Below are positions 44,830 through 53,856 of a DNA stretch of 64,000 nt, piece after piece. The notes under the pieces were generated by a model that did no database searches, was not told where the DNA came from, and was given only the letters and a program-made list of their open reading frames with translations. Source of the DNA: Brucella pecoris (lineage in GTDB: Bacteria; Pseudomonadota; Alphaproteobacteria; Rhizobiales; Rhizobiaceae); assembly GCF_006376675.1 (NCBI RefSeq), contig NZ_VEWK01000006.1, positions 186,001 to 250,000 on the forward strand. The letters are read 5' to 3'. Position 1 is the stretch's first letter. Each line of letters starts with the position of its first letter. The position numbers and the translations under genes are program-made.

Positions 44830-45518
44830 TTAAGGGCGATCCCGTTCTTTGGAAGTGTGCGTTCGAGCAGGCGTATCAGCGCCGAACAGATAATGGTTAG
44901 TACGAGGAAGATCAGGCCGACCATCGACAACGGCACCAGATATTCGAAGGTACGGTCGCCGATCAGATTGGCGAGGTTCAGCATGTCGACAATGCTGACG
45001 ACAGATAGAACCGGGGTCTCCTTGAGCATGGAGACGAGGTAGTTACCCATGGCTGGAATAATCCGCGGCACGGCTTGCGGAATGACAATATCGCGATAGG
45101 TACGCCATGGCGTAAGGTTCAGGGCGCGTGCCGCTTCCCATTGTCCGCGCGGAATAGCTTCTATGCCGCCGCGATAAACCTCTGACGTATAGGCTGAATA
45201 TTGAAGGCCAAGTGCCAGAGCGCCAGTCAGGAATGCGGGCAGAACAATGCCATAGACCGGAAGCACGTAGTACAGGAAAAAAAGCTGCACCAACAGCGGC
45301 GTGTCGCGCAGGAATTCCACCACGACTGCCGTCGGCCATGAAATGATCTTGTAAGGGCTGCGGCGCAGAAGTGCGAAAACGAGGCCTAGAACCAGCGCAA
45401 TTGCAAAGCCGGTAGCAGCGGCTTTCAGGGTTACGGTAAGACCAATCGCCAGAATTGGCAGAATGGAAATTGCGAAGGAAAGTGTGGACGAGGTGTCCCA
45501 GGCATAGCCGTAGATCAT
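44826..45518 (-). CDS. ehuD: ectoine/hydroxyectoine ABC transporter permease
   Basis: The start at 45518 is preferred: GGAGG lies six bases before it and the ATG overlaps the stop of the preceding permease. This gives 230 residues with about five helices. The family motif [42 protein letters not shown] is typical of HisM/GlnP-type permeases. With ehuC it forms the membrane channel. Confidence 0.92.
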   Translation of the reverse strand: MIYGYAWDTSSTLSFAISILPILAIGLTVTLKAAATGFAIALVLGLVFALLRRSPYKIISWPTAVVVEFLRDTPLLVQLFFLYYVLPVYGIVLPAFLTGALALGLQYSAYTSEVYRGGIEAIPRGQWEAARALNLTPWRTYRDIVIPQAVPRIIPAMGNYLVSMLKETPVLSVVSIVDMLNLANLIGDRTFEYLVPLSMVGLIFLVLTIICSALIRLLERTLPKNGIALK

Positions 45519-46174
45519 GCGAAACCTCCAGCCATGGTCTGGCGTTTCAGACGCCGTTCCAGCCAACGAATAGCCGAAGCAAGCACGAGCGCCATTGCGA
45601 AGTAACCAAACAGGGTCAGTGTATAGATCGTCACGCTGTCGAGTGTCAGATTGCGCAGACGTTGGGCCTGGAAGGTTAGGTCGCTGATGGCGATCAGCGA
45701 GGCAAGTGCGGTATCCTTGAGATTGTGGATGGCGAGGTTGCCGAACGCTGGCATCATTTCGACCACTGCTTGCGGCAGGATGACATGAAACAAAGTATGT
45801 CGCTTGCTGAAGTTGAGCGCACGCGCCGCTTCATGCTGTGCTTCCGGAACAGCCTGTAAAGCACCGCGCACCACTTCGGCGCCATATGCACCGATATTGA
45901 ACCCAAGCCCCATGATGCCCGTCGTAATCGGATCAAACGAAATGCCGATCAACGGCAAAGCATAGTAGAGCCAGAATAGCTGCACGAGCAGCGAGGTGCC
46001 GCGGAATATCTCGATATAGATCACCGCAATCGTGGACAGGATCGGCCCACCGGCAAATCGGGCGATCCCGGCAGCGAATGCCATTACAGTCCCGATGGCC
46101 ATCGAACTGAGTGCTAGAACGACGGTGATTTGCGCCCCTTTGAACAGGGCAGGAAGATATTCCGTCCAGTGCAT
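45515..46174 (-). CDS. ehuC: ectoine/hydroxyectoine ABC transporter permease
   Basis: From the ATG at 46174 (CGGGAGACG before it) the protein has 219 residues, the usual EhuC size; the open frame reaching 46240 would add an unsupported tail. Conserved permease sequence: ALNFSKRHTLFHVILPQAVVEMMPAFGNLAIHNLKDTALASLIAI. It follows ehuB by 72 bases and overlaps ehuD. Confidence 0.92.
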   Translation of the reverse strand: MHWTEYLPALFKGAQITVVLALSSMAIGTVMAFAAGIARFAGGPILSTIAVIYIEIFRGTSLLVQLFWLYYALPLIGISFDPITTGIMGLGFNIGAYGAEVVRGALQAVPEAQHEAARALNFSKRHTLFHVILPQAVVEMMPAFGNLAIHNLKDTALASLIAISDLTFQAQRLRNLTLDSVTIYTLTLFGYFAMALVLASAIRWLERRLKRQTMAGGFA

Positions 46175-46246
46175 ATGTTCGTCTCCCGGTTGAGATGAGA
46201 CAAGGCCCGCCGAGCCGTTAACCGGTTCGGCGGGCAGCAATTCAAC

Positions 46247-47110
46247 TTACTTTGCTTTGCAGAGGCTGGCCGTATCCACAGTTCGGGCAGCTTCGACGCT
46301 CTCCTCGCTCAGTCCATATGTCATAAGGATTTTCTTGTACTCGTCGGTCTTCTTGAACTCGATGAGCGCTTTGTTGAAGGCTTCATAGAACTCCTTATCT
46401 TCCGGACGGAAGCTGAAGGCGCCGAAACTTCTCGCAGATTTGCCGTCGACAACCGGGTCTGTGAATGGATGCGCCTGTTCCAGTTCCGGTGAATTGTCGA
46501 CGAGTTTGGCCACCGTCAACTCCGTTGCGGCATAGGCATCGGCGCGTCCGGTCTGAACCGTCGATGGCGCATCGGCATTGCCCTGGATCATGACGATTTG
46601 TGATTCATCAATACCCATTCCATGCAGGAAATCGATCTGGTCTGCACCTGAAACGATCGCAACTTTCAGTGACGGATCCTTCTTGATGTCTTCATAGGAA
46701 TGAATCTTCTTCGGGTTACCCTTGGGGACCAGAAGACCTTCGCCGTAACTCGAATTTGCAACAGTGAACTGAACCTGTTTGCAACGATCCGGCAGGACAT
46801 TCTGCTCCGCCGCAACAAACTCGAACCGCTTGGCTTTCAGGCCGGGAATGAGCGAGCCGAATGGAGTAACGGTCCAATCGACTTCCTCGATGCCGAGTTT
46901 CTTGAAAATTGCAGCAGCGACGTCAGGACCGATACCCTTGGCCGCACCACTTTCATCCATGTAGCCGTAAGGGACTTCGTTGGCAGTGGCTCCGCGAACG
47001 AAGCCTGCACTCTTGAGATCGTCGACCGTAACGGCCTGTGACGGAAGCGTGAGAGCCAGGACCGCGGCTGCCGAAAACAGGGCGGAAATTGTATGAAGTT
47101 TCATGCGCAT
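46247..47110 (-). CDS. ehuB: ectoine/hydroxyectoine ABC transporter substrate-binding protein
   Basis: A 287-residue periplasmic family 3 solute-binding protein from the ATG at 47110 (AGGAGTGAACACG before it). The signal peptide (MRMKLHTISALFSAAAVLALTLPSQA) is followed by TVDDLKSAGFVRGATANEVPYGYMDESGAAKGIGPDVAAAIFKKLGI. EhuB proteins bind ectoine through aromatic residues around the GYMDESG and VDWTVTPFGSLIPGLKAKRFEF regions, and both are present. A C-terminal AKSLCKAK-like tail ends it. It follows doeB by 71 bases in the same operon. Confidence 0.93.
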   Translation of the reverse strand: MRMKLHTISALFSAAAVLALTLPSQAVTVDDLKSAGFVRGATANEVPYGYMDESGAAKGIGPDVAAAIFKKLGIEEVDWTVTPFGSLIPGLKAKRFEFVAAEQNVLPDRCKQVQFTVANSSYGEGLLVPKGNPKKIHSYEDIKKDPSLKVAIVSGADQIDFLHGMGIDESQIVMIQGNADAPSTVQTGRADAYAATELTVAKLVDNSPELEQAHPFTDPVVDGKSARSFGAFSFRPEDKEFYEAFNKALIEFKKTDEYKKILMTYGLSEESVEAARTVDTASLCKAK

Positions 47111-47181
47111 CGTGTTCACTCCTCTTTTTGAATGCCGGTTGTTTTGTCGTCCGGCTTGTCAGTTGGCTGGCATTGATCGGT

Positions 47182-48210
47182 TTATTTTGAGGCTGGTTCC
47201 CCGCTGATCGTGGCAATGACCGATAGGCAGTCGCCCATCTTGATAAGGCCAGGAAAATGACGGGCAGCGAGAATCCCGTCGAGTGCTGCGCGATATTCCT
47301 GCGGGGCCACGCCGGTGCGGGCAACAGTATGAACACGCGCAATGAGATCGCCCTTGCGCACATCTGCGCCGAGGTCGACCAAAGGTTCAAGCAAACCTTC
47401 GGTATCGGCAAAGCCAAAACACTCCTGCGATGGCATATCGAGCCACGTCGTAGGGGAAAGCTCCACCTCTCCGTGCAAAATGCCCGCATGGCACAAAAGG
47501 TTGCGAATGCCACGTTTGGCTATGGAGGCAGAGCGGGCTGAAATCGTGCCGCCGCCGGAAAGTTCGGTTGTCACGAACACCTTGCCCGCTTCTTCCGCAA
47601 TGGTGTCGTACATGCCCACGGCGTCGATTTCGATCATCCGCATGGAGAAGGGGGCCGAAAAGGCTTTCACACCGGCAAAACAACGCGCTTCCTGTGCCGT
47701 ATCGGGCAACGCGTGCGCCGCGGCGTAGGGTAGGAAATCGAGCGTCCGTCCGCCAGAATGAAAATCCATGACGATATCGGCTGCGGGCAGAAGGTAGCGG
47801 GTGAAGTAATCCGCGATCTTTTCCGTCACGGTTCCATCCGGGCGACCGGGGAAACTGCGGTTGAGATTGCCCTTGTCGATGGGGGATGTTCGCGTCCCCG
47901 CCAAAAAGGCTGGATAGTTCATTGCCGGAACAATGATGACACGCCCGCTGATCTGCTCCGGTTTCAGATTGGCGGCGAGATCGTAGAGCGCGACCGGACC
48001 TTCGTATTCATCGCCGTGATTGGCGCCCGTCAGGAGAGCCGTTGGACCGTCGCCATTCCGGATCACGCAGATCGGTAACATCAGCGATCCCCATGCGGAA
48101 TCGTCTCTGGACCAAGGCAGTCGCAGATGTCCGTGCTGCACGCCGTCACGGTTGAGATCGACGGTCGGCGTGATCGGGGAAGGACGTGAGGGAGGCGAAG
48201 TGTGCATCAT
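47182..48210 (-). CDS. doeB: N-alpha-acetyl-L-2,4-diaminobutyrate deacetylase
   Basis: The 342-residue protein belongs to the succinylglutamate desuccinylase/aspartoacylase zinc hydrolases. Zinc ligands are in LLTGANHGDEYEG (His, Glu) and MDFHSGGRTLD (His), with the arginine-binding NLNRSFPGRPDG between them. In the ectoine pathway this enzyme (DoeB, called EutE in S. meliloti) removes the acetyl group from N-alpha-acetyl-diaminobutyrate, giving diaminobutyrate and acetate. It begins 9 bases after doeA. Confidence 0.93.
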   Translation of the reverse strand: MMHTSPPSRPSPITPTVDLNRDGVQHGHLRLPWSRDDSAWGSLMLPICVIRNGDGPTALLTGANHGDEYEGPVALYDLAANLKPEQISGRVIIVPAMNYPAFLAGTRTSPIDKGNLNRSFPGRPDGTVTEKIADYFTRYLLPAADIVMDFHSGGRTLDFLPYAAAHALPDTAQEARCFAGVKAFSAPFSMRMIEIDAVGMYDTIAEEAGKVFVTTELSGGGTISARSASIAKRGIRNLLCHAGILHGEVELSPTTWLDMPSQECFGFADTEGLLEPLVDLGADVRKGDLIARVHTVARTGVAPQEYRAALDGILAARHFPGLIKMGDCLSVIATISGEPASK

Positions 48211-48219
48211 CGCAGCGTC

Positions 48220-49398
48220 CTAATCCTTAACCACGAGCTTGCGCGGCACATTCGACAGGCACTCGACGCCTGTTTCGGTGATCACGATGCTCTCGGTGAT
48301 CTCCAGCCCCATGGTTTCCAACCAGAGACCTGTCATGAAATGAAAGGTCATGCCGGGCTGCAATTCGGTGCGGTCGCCGGAGCGCAGGCTCATCGTGCGC
48401 TCGCCCCAATCCGGCGGATAGGACAGGCCGATTGAATAGCCAGTGCGGTTGTCCTTGATGATCCCGTACTTCTTCAGCACAGCAAAAAAGCCGTTGGCGA
48501 TATCTTCGCAGGTGTTGCCGGGACGGGCGGCAGCAAGTCCCGCTTCCATACCTTCGAGGGTGGCTTTTTCGGCATCAAGAAAGGCTTGTGTCGGCTTGCC
48601 GAGAAATACGGTGCGCGACAACGGGCAATGATAGCGTTTAAAGCAGCCAGCGATTTCGAAGAAGGTGCCTTCGCCGGTCTTCATCGGCAGATCGTTCCAG
48701 GTCAGATGCGGTGCGGATGCGTCGGGTCCGGAAGGCAGCAGCGGCACAATGGCGGGATAATCGCCGCCGAAATCGTCAACGCCGCGTGTGCCTGCATCGT
48801 AGATTTCTGCAACCAGATCGCATTTACGCATGCCGGGCTCGATTTTGTCGGCGATGCGTCGGTGCATGGCTTCCACTATGCGTCCAGCCTTGCGCATATA
48901 GTCTATTTCCGTCGGGCTTTTGACGGCGCGCTGCCAATTGACCAGTCCTTGCGCATCCTTGAACCGGGCATTCGGCAAGTGCTTCTGCAAGGCGTGATGA
49001 GCGGCAGCCGTGTACCAGTAATTGTCGAACTCGACGGCGATCGTCTTGTTACCCCAGCCTTTTTCATCCAGTATCGACGCCAGAAGATCCATTGGGTGAC
49101 GTTCCAGCGACTGCACGTAGTGATCCGGGTAGCCGATGATGCTGTCGTGGCTGAGCCATGCGGTGCGTTTTGCGCCATTACCATCCTGACCGCGACCATA
49201 CCAGATTGGTTCGCCGTCCATTGCAAGCACAACACATTGATGGACATAAAAGGACCAGCCGTCATAACCGGTAAGCCAATGCATGTTGGATGGGTCGGTG
49301 ACAATGATGATATCGAAGCCTGCCTTCTCCATGGCGCGACGGGTTTTGGCTATCCGCTGATCGTATTCCGTGCGGGTGAAGTTGAGTTCCACACTCAT
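48220..49398 (-). CDS. doeA: ectoine hydrolase, M24 family
   Basis: The true start is the ATG at 49398, which overlaps the eutC stop and has CAGGAG before it. It gives 392 residues; the frame is open to 49767, but that extension only shadows eutC. The protein is a creatinase/M24 fold: N-terminal domain TRTEYDQRIAKTRRAMEKAGFDIIIV, then a pita-bread C-terminal domain with GTFFEIAGCFKRYHCPLSRTVFLG and TEHIVITETGVECL-like end. DoeA (EutD) opens the ectoine ring to acetyl-diaminobutyrate. Some metal ligands of M24 peptidases are replaced, as expected of this family. Confidence 0.93.
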   Translation of the reverse strand: MSVELNFTRTEYDQRIAKTRRAMEKAGFDIIIVTDPSNMHWLTGYDGWSFYVHQCVVLAMDGEPIWYGRGQDGNGAKRTAWLSHDSIIGYPDHYVQSLERHPMDLLASILDEKGWGNKTIAVEFDNYWYTAAAHHALQKHLPNARFKDAQGLVNWQRAVKSPTEIDYMRKAGRIVEAMHRRIADKIEPGMRKCDLVAEIYDAGTRGVDDFGGDYPAIVPLLPSGPDASAPHLTWNDLPMKTGEGTFFEIAGCFKRYHCPLSRTVFLGKPTQAFLDAEKATLEGMEAGLAAARPGNTCEDIANGFFAVLKKYGIIKDNRTGYSIGLSYPPDWGERTMSLRSGDRTELQPGMTFHFMTGLWLETMGLEITESIVITETGVECLSNVPRKLVVKD

Positions 49399-50411
49399 CG
49401 ACTGGCTCCTGCAGTTTTGATTGAATCGATTTTTGTGCCTGCATTGCGCAGGCTGGCGCGCTCCGTGGCGAGACGAGCGATCGCCGTATCCTGAACGCCC
49501 GTTCCGGTGAGGTCGCAGAAGGTTATATCCTCTGCCTTCCGCTGGAATGTCGGGGCATTGAGTGCAATTTGGCCGAGTTCTGGGAAGACGGCATCCGTCG
49601 CAACAACCCCAGCCGAAATTGCATGATGCAACTCGCCGAGCCTGCGCGTCTGGGACAGGCTGTCGGCAACATAGATGATTGGGCGCTGGAACAGGGCAGG
49701 ATCGATCTCGTTCTTGTGCTCGGCATCCGAACCCATCGCGGTAATATGCTGGCCGGGGACAAGCCACCCGGCCTTGACGAGCGGCGTTTCCGATGGCGTT
49801 GTCGTGACAATGATGTCAGCGCCGTCGCAAGCTTCTTGCGCATCTGCGACTGCCTTCACTGAGATTTCGAGTTTTTCACTAAAGCTTCGCGCAGCTTTTT
49901 CCGCGTTATTGACATTGCGTGCCCAAATCCGCGCTTCGTTGATGGGCCGCACCAGTGTCAATGCTTCAAGCTGCATTCCCGCCTGCATGCCAGCACCGAA
50001 AATAGTGGCGACACTGGCATTTTCCCGTGCCAGATATTTTGCAGCGACAGCACCGGCTGCAGCCGTGCGCACGTCGGTCAGGTAGCCATTATCCAGTAAC
50101 AGTGCCTCGATAAGCCCTGTCTTGGCCGAAAACTGGATCATCAACCCGTTGGTTGATGGCAGGCCGATGGAGGGATTGTTGAAAAAACCCGGACTTACCT
50201 TGATGGCGAAACTGTTAAGCCCGGGAATATAGGCTGTTTTCACATCCACTTCGCCACGTTCGGCCGGGATGTCCAGCCGAAGAATAGGCGGCATGCTGAC
50301 ACCGCCACTGGCGAGCGCGCGGAACGCATCCTCCACACAAGCCACGCTTTCAATGTCGAGGGCTATGATCTGTCGCAGATCGGCTTCGGTCAGAATTCTC
50401 ATCTCAGCCAT
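49395..50411 (-). CDS. eutC: ornithine cyclodeaminase/mu-crystallin family protein
   Basis: A 338-residue NAD-binding protein with ATIFGAGMQAGMQLEAL (Rossmann glycine motif) and the family segment VDVKTAYIPGLNSFAIKVSPGFFNN. In ectoine clusters the EutA-EutB-EutC set has been proposed to convert hydroxyectoine to ectoine. The ATG overlaps the eutB stop, and the TGA overlaps the doeA start, so the three genes are tightly coupled. Confidence 0.9.
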   Translation of the reverse strand: MAEMRILTEADLRQIIALDIESVACVEDAFRALASGGVSMPPILRLDIPAERGEVDVKTAYIPGLNSFAIKVSPGFFNNPSIGLPSTNGLMIQFSAKTGLIEALLLDNGYLTDVRTAAAGAVAAKYLARENASVATIFGAGMQAGMQLEALTLVRPINEARIWARNVNNAEKAARSFSEKLEISVKAVADAQEACDGADIIVTTTPSETPLVKAGWLVPGQHITAMGSDAEHKNEIDPALFQRPIIYVADSLSQTRRLGELHHAISAGVVATDAVFPELGQIALNAPTFQRKAEDITFCDLTGTGVQDTAIARLATERASLRNAGTKIDSIKTAGASR

Positions 50412-51397
50412 CAGCCTGCCCTCCGATAGCGATCTTCCACGATTGCGCGGTGATGTTCAGGATCAATATTGCCGCCTGATATGATGACTGCTGTTGGTCC
50501 GGTTGGCTTGATCTTGCCGCTCAATAAGCCGGCAATGCCGACCGCTGCGGCGCCCTCGATGACTTCACCTTCCCGTATTGCTGCATGCCTTATCCCGGCG
50601 GCGATCTCCTCTTCATCGAGCAGGATCACGTCGTCCAGCAACGAGTGGCACATTTCAAAAGTCCAATGATTGTTGAGCCCGATGCCGCCGCCCAGGGAAT
50701 CCGCAAGTGTATCCAGTTCTTCGACATTGACCGGTTTGCCAGCTTTGAGGCTGGCATCCATGGCTGCGCCACGACGCATTGAAATCCCGATCACACGGCA
50801 ATGAGGGCGCTTGGCTTTCACTGCCGCAGCAATGCCAGCAGCAAGTCCCCCACCCGAAAGGGGAATGAGAACCGTCTCAATGTCGGGATTGTCATCGATA
50901 ATTTCCAAGCCGATCGTACCTTGTCCGGCAATAATGCGCGGATCGTCGAATGGCGGAATGACGTTCATTCCATCTTCGCGGGCCAGTCGCGCGACCTCTT
51001 CCATGGCATCATCCTGGGATTTTCCAACGATGCGCACGTCTGCACCAAGGTCGCGGATTGCATCGACCTTGTTGCGAGGTACGAGCGATGAAAGGCAAAC
51101 GGTGGCGGTCAATCCTTGTTCGGATGCGGCATGTGCAAGCGCACGTCCATGATTGCCGGTTGACGCAGTCACAACTCCGCGTGTGCGATCTTCCGGCGAC
51201 AGATCAAGAATGGCATTGCTCGCACCGCGCAACTTGAAGCTACCGGTCGTCTGTCGATTTTCAAGCTTGAGATAAACCGGGATTCCGGCAAGTGCACTGA
51301 GATATTCGGAACGCGTGAGCGGCGTTTTCACGACAAGACCCTTCAGCTTGGCGCGAGCGGCTTCGATTTCATCAAGGCCAATTATTCCAGCAATCAT
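50411..51397 (-). CDS. eutB: threonine dehydratase-like PLP enzyme of hydroxyectoine use
   Basis: Taking the ATG at 51397 gives 328 residues, the usual EutB size; ATG at 51421 is also possible and the frame is open to 51505. It is a fold-type II PLP enzyme: the PLP lysine lies in TTGSFKLRGASNAI, the substrate loop is STGNHGRALAHAAS, and the phosphate-binding loop LSGGGLAAGIAAAVK follows. In S. meliloti eutB is needed for hydroxyectoine use. It is the first gene of the minus-strand ectoine operon and diverges from doeX. No ribosome-binding site decides between starts. Confidence 0.9.
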   Translation of the reverse strand: MIAGIIGLDEIEAARAKLKGLVVKTPLTRSEYLSALAGIPVYLKLENRQTTGSFKLRGASNAILDLSPEDRTRGVVTASTGNHGRALAHAASEQGLTATVCLSSLVPRNKVDAIRDLGADVRIVGKSQDDAMEEVARLAREDGMNVIPPFDDPRIIAGQGTIGLEIIDDNPDIETVLIPLSGGGLAAGIAAAVKAKRPHCRVIGISMRRGAAMDASLKAGKPVNVEELDTLADSLGGGIGLNNHWTFEMCHSLLDDVILLDEEEIAAGIRHAAIREGEVIEGAAAVGIAGLLSGKIKPTGPTAVIISGGNIDPEHHRAIVEDRYRRAG

Positions 51398-51585
51398 TCT
51401 TGGCACGGCGCTGCCTCTCATCGCATCATGGCAATGGGGAGGCTGCGTCAGGTTTTGCCGCGCGCTGCACCGAAAGAGCAGACAGAAGGCGCAATAATGC
51501 ACCACGTGCGAAACCGTAAGGCCGCATCCTCGTTCCCCATATGCTTGATTTTTTGTTCTTGGCTATATGTGTGAAAGACCATTCC

Positions 51586-51597
51586 TATCATGTCAAT
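51586..51597. promoter_or_regulatory. shared 12-mer TATCATGTCAAT in the eutB-doeX divergent gap
   Basis: TATCATGTCAAT matches in 11 of 12 bases the reverse of ATTGTCATGATA upstream of the MocR-type gene. A following ATTGGATCATT echoes the CTGGATTGTC arm there. It may be an operator for the MocR/EnuR-type regulator controlling both divergent units. Confidence 0.4.
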
Positions 51598-51715
51598 AAT
51601 TAAATTGGATCATTACAATTTTGATCTGTAACGACTTTTCAACGCTCGAGTCTTGTCAGCGACGCAGGGGCATGCCAATGAGAACGGGAATGTTTGCAGA
51701 TGCTGGATCCACAGA

Positions 51716-52213
51716 ATGAAAGCCGCCTTTAAGCTCGACGCCGTCGATTTGCGTATTCTTGAAGCCGTTCAGGAGAATGCGCGGATCACCAAGCTTGCCT
51801 TGGCGGAGAAGGTCGGGCTTTCTGCGACACCCTGCTGGCTGCGACTACGCAAGCTGGAAGAGGCGGGTATCGTGACTGGTTATCACGCACGCATTGCCTA
51901 TCGAAAAATAGCCCCCATTGCACACGTCATTGTGCAGATCACCCTGGGCAATCATCGTCAAAGCGATTTTGACAGGTTCGAAAGGGCTATCATAGCCATC
52001 CCGGAAATCGTGTCCTGCTGGTCTGTTGGCGGTGGCGTGGACTATTTTCTGATGATCGTTGCGCGCGATATTGATGGCTATCAGCGCTTGATCGACCGCC
52101 TTCTGGATCAGAACATTGGCATAGAGCGGTACTTCACCTATATCGTGACGAAGCTGGTCAAAGACGACAAAGCGAACGCGCCTTTGTCGCTGTTCAAGGA
52201 AGTGGCGGACTAG
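51716..52213 (+). CDS. doeX: Lrp/AsnC-family regulator of ectoine catabolism
   Basis: From the ATG at 51716 the protein has 165 residues. The Lrp helix-turn-helix is LDAVDLRILEAVQENARITKLALAEKVGLSATPCWLRLRKLEEAGIVTGY. The RAM ligand domain contains HVIVQITLGNHRQSDFDRFERAI and SCWSVGGGVDYFLMIVARDI. DoeX-type regulators lie inside ectoine operons of Halomonas and marine alphaproteobacteria. This one is divergent from eutB and precedes doeC by about 120 bases. Confidence 0.88.
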   Translation: MKAAFKLDAVDLRILEAVQENARITKLALAEKVGLSATPCWLRLRKLEEAGIVTGYHARIAYRKIAPIAHVIVQITLGNHRQSDFDRFERAIIAIPEIVSCWSVGGGVDYFLMIVARDIDGYQRLIDRLLDQNIGIERYFTYIVTKLVKDDKANAPLSLFKEVAD

Positions 52214-52330
52214 CCCAAACAGACTGTCTGGCTTTTAAATTTAGTCCAATTCGTATGTCTGTTGATGTGCCTTTGGTCCGAATTCAGAGCGATCCTGTGA
52301 CAAGATTCTTCCAGAATTGGGAGAAGAACA

Positions 52331-53827
52331 ATGAATGCCGTTCTGGATCATCCGATACAACATGACGGGCTTAACAGGCTTCGGGACAAGCATCTTTTCC
52401 GCGAACTTGGCTATGTCGATGGACGCTGGGTAGCAGGAGGCAAAGCGGAAACCTTCTCCGTTCTCGATCCTGCGACCGGCCGACGGTTAGCCCGTGTGGC
52501 AAGCCTTGGTGAAGTGGAGACGACGCTTGCAATCGATGCTGCTGTAAAGGCTTTTCCGGCCTGGCGTGATAAGTTACCCCAAGAACGATCTGCAGTCTTG
52601 CGGCGATGGTTCGAACTGGTCACCGCAAATCGCGAGGATCTCGCATTGCTGATGACGCTGGAGCAGGGCAAACCGCTGGCAGAATCGTGTGGTGAGATCG
52701 ATTATGGCGCATCTTTCATAGAATGGTTCGCGGAAGAGGCCAAGCGGCTGAATGGCGAAACCATAGCGAGCCATCTAGCGGATGCCGAGATGCTCGTGCG
52801 TCGTGAGGCGCTTGGTGTTGTGGCGCTTGTCACCCCGTGGAATTTTCCGAATGCCATGATTACGCGCAAAGCAGCCGCAGCGATTGCTGCCGGTTGCCCG
52901 GTTGTCGTGCATCCGTCTTCTGAAACACCGCTTTCAGCGCTTGCCCTGGCCGAGTTGGCCGAAAGAGCTGGATTGCCTGCGGGCATCTTCAACGTAGTAA
53001 CCGGCAAGGCCGCGCCAATCGTCGACACAATGTGTCGCGATGAGCGTGTCAGGGCGTTGAGCTTCACCGGCTCAACCGAAATTGGCAGGCTGATTGCCAC
53101 CAAATGTGCCGACACCGTGAAGCGCCTTGTCATGGAACTCGGCGGGCATGCACCTTTGATCATCTTCGACGACGCCGATGTCACGCGGGCGGTCGATGTC
53201 GCCATGGCTGCAAAGTTTGCCACTTCCGGTCAGGATTGCCTTGCTGCAAATCGCATCTTTGTCCAGCGCGGAATCCTGAAATCATTCACCGAAGCCTTCG
53301 CTGCGCGCATCGCCGCACTTAAAGTTGGTAACGGGCTTGATCCGGCTACAGAAATCGGGCCGCTAATGCATAGCCGTGCGGTCGACAAGGTTGAGGAACA
53401 CGTGCGGGACGCCGAGAAGCGGGGCAGCAAGGTGCTCGTTGGCGGCAACCGCGTGGGAGAAAATGCACTGTTCTTCGAGCCGACATTGCTGGTCGATGTG
53501 GCAGACGATGCTGCGATAATGCACGACGAGACTTTCGGACCGGTAGCCGCAGTCGCGGTTTTCGATGATGAAGACGAAGTCATCGCACGTGCCAATGCGA
53601 CACAATATGGTCTCGTTGCGTACGTTGTAACGGCAAACGGTGCACGGCAGCTCCGCATGGGGCGTGCGCTCGAATACGGAATGGTGGCCATCAACCGCGC
53701 AAAGATCACCGGCGCACCGATACCCTTCGGAGGCTGGAAACAATCCGGGCTTGGCCGCGAAGGTTCCCATCAGGGCATCGAAGCCTTCACCGAACTCAAA
53801 TATCTCTGCATCGATACCGCCGCGTGA
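52331..53827 (+). CDS. doeC: aldehyde dehydrogenase of ectoine catabolism (aspartate semialdehyde to aspartate)
   Basis: The 498-residue NAD(P)-dependent aldehyde dehydrogenase shows the catalytic Cys in TSGQDCLAANRIFVQ, the catalytic Glu in VMELGGHAPLIIFDDAD, and GFTGSTEIGRLI-type cofactor contacts (FTGSTEIGRLIA). It most resembles succinate-semialdehyde dehydrogenases, from which DoeC is hard to separate by sequence. Context with doeD supports oxidation of aspartate 4-semialdehyde to aspartate. A GGGAG site lies before the ATG. doeD follows after 29 bases. Confidence 0.88.
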   Translation: MNAVLDHPIQHDGLNRLRDKHLFRELGYVDGRWVAGGKAETFSVLDPATGRRLARVASLGEVETTLAIDAAVKAFPAWRDKLPQERSAVLRRWFELVTANREDLALLMTLEQGKPLAESCGEIDYGASFIEWFAEEAKRLNGETIASHLADAEMLVRREALGVVALVTPWNFPNAMITRKAAAAIAAGCPVVVHPSSETPLSALALAELAERAGLPAGIFNVVTGKAAPIVDTMCRDERVRALSFTGSTEIGRLIATKCADTVKRLVMELGGHAPLIIFDDADVTRAVDVAMAAKFATSGQDCLAANRIFVQRGILKSFTEAFAARIAALKVGNGLDPATEIGPLMHSRAVDKVEEHVRDAEKRGSKVLVGGNRVGENALFFEPTLLVDVADDAAIMHDETFGPVAAVAVFDDEDEVIARANATQYGLVAYVVTANGARQLRMGRALEYGMVAINRAKITGAPIPFGGWKQSGLGREGSHQGIEAFTELKYLCIDTAA

Positions 53828-53856
53828 GAACGTGGCGACAGGAAAGGAACATACCC

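Noticed and set aside
49399..49767. N-terminal extension of the ectoine hydrolase frame
   Set aside because: It overlaps eutC in another frame, is Arg/Cys-rich, and a normal ATG with a good ribosome-binding site exists at 49398.
51625..51632. CTGTAACG, half of the LacI operator, in the eutB-doeX gap
   Set aside because: The second half is missing (followed by ACTTTTCA), so it is probably chance.
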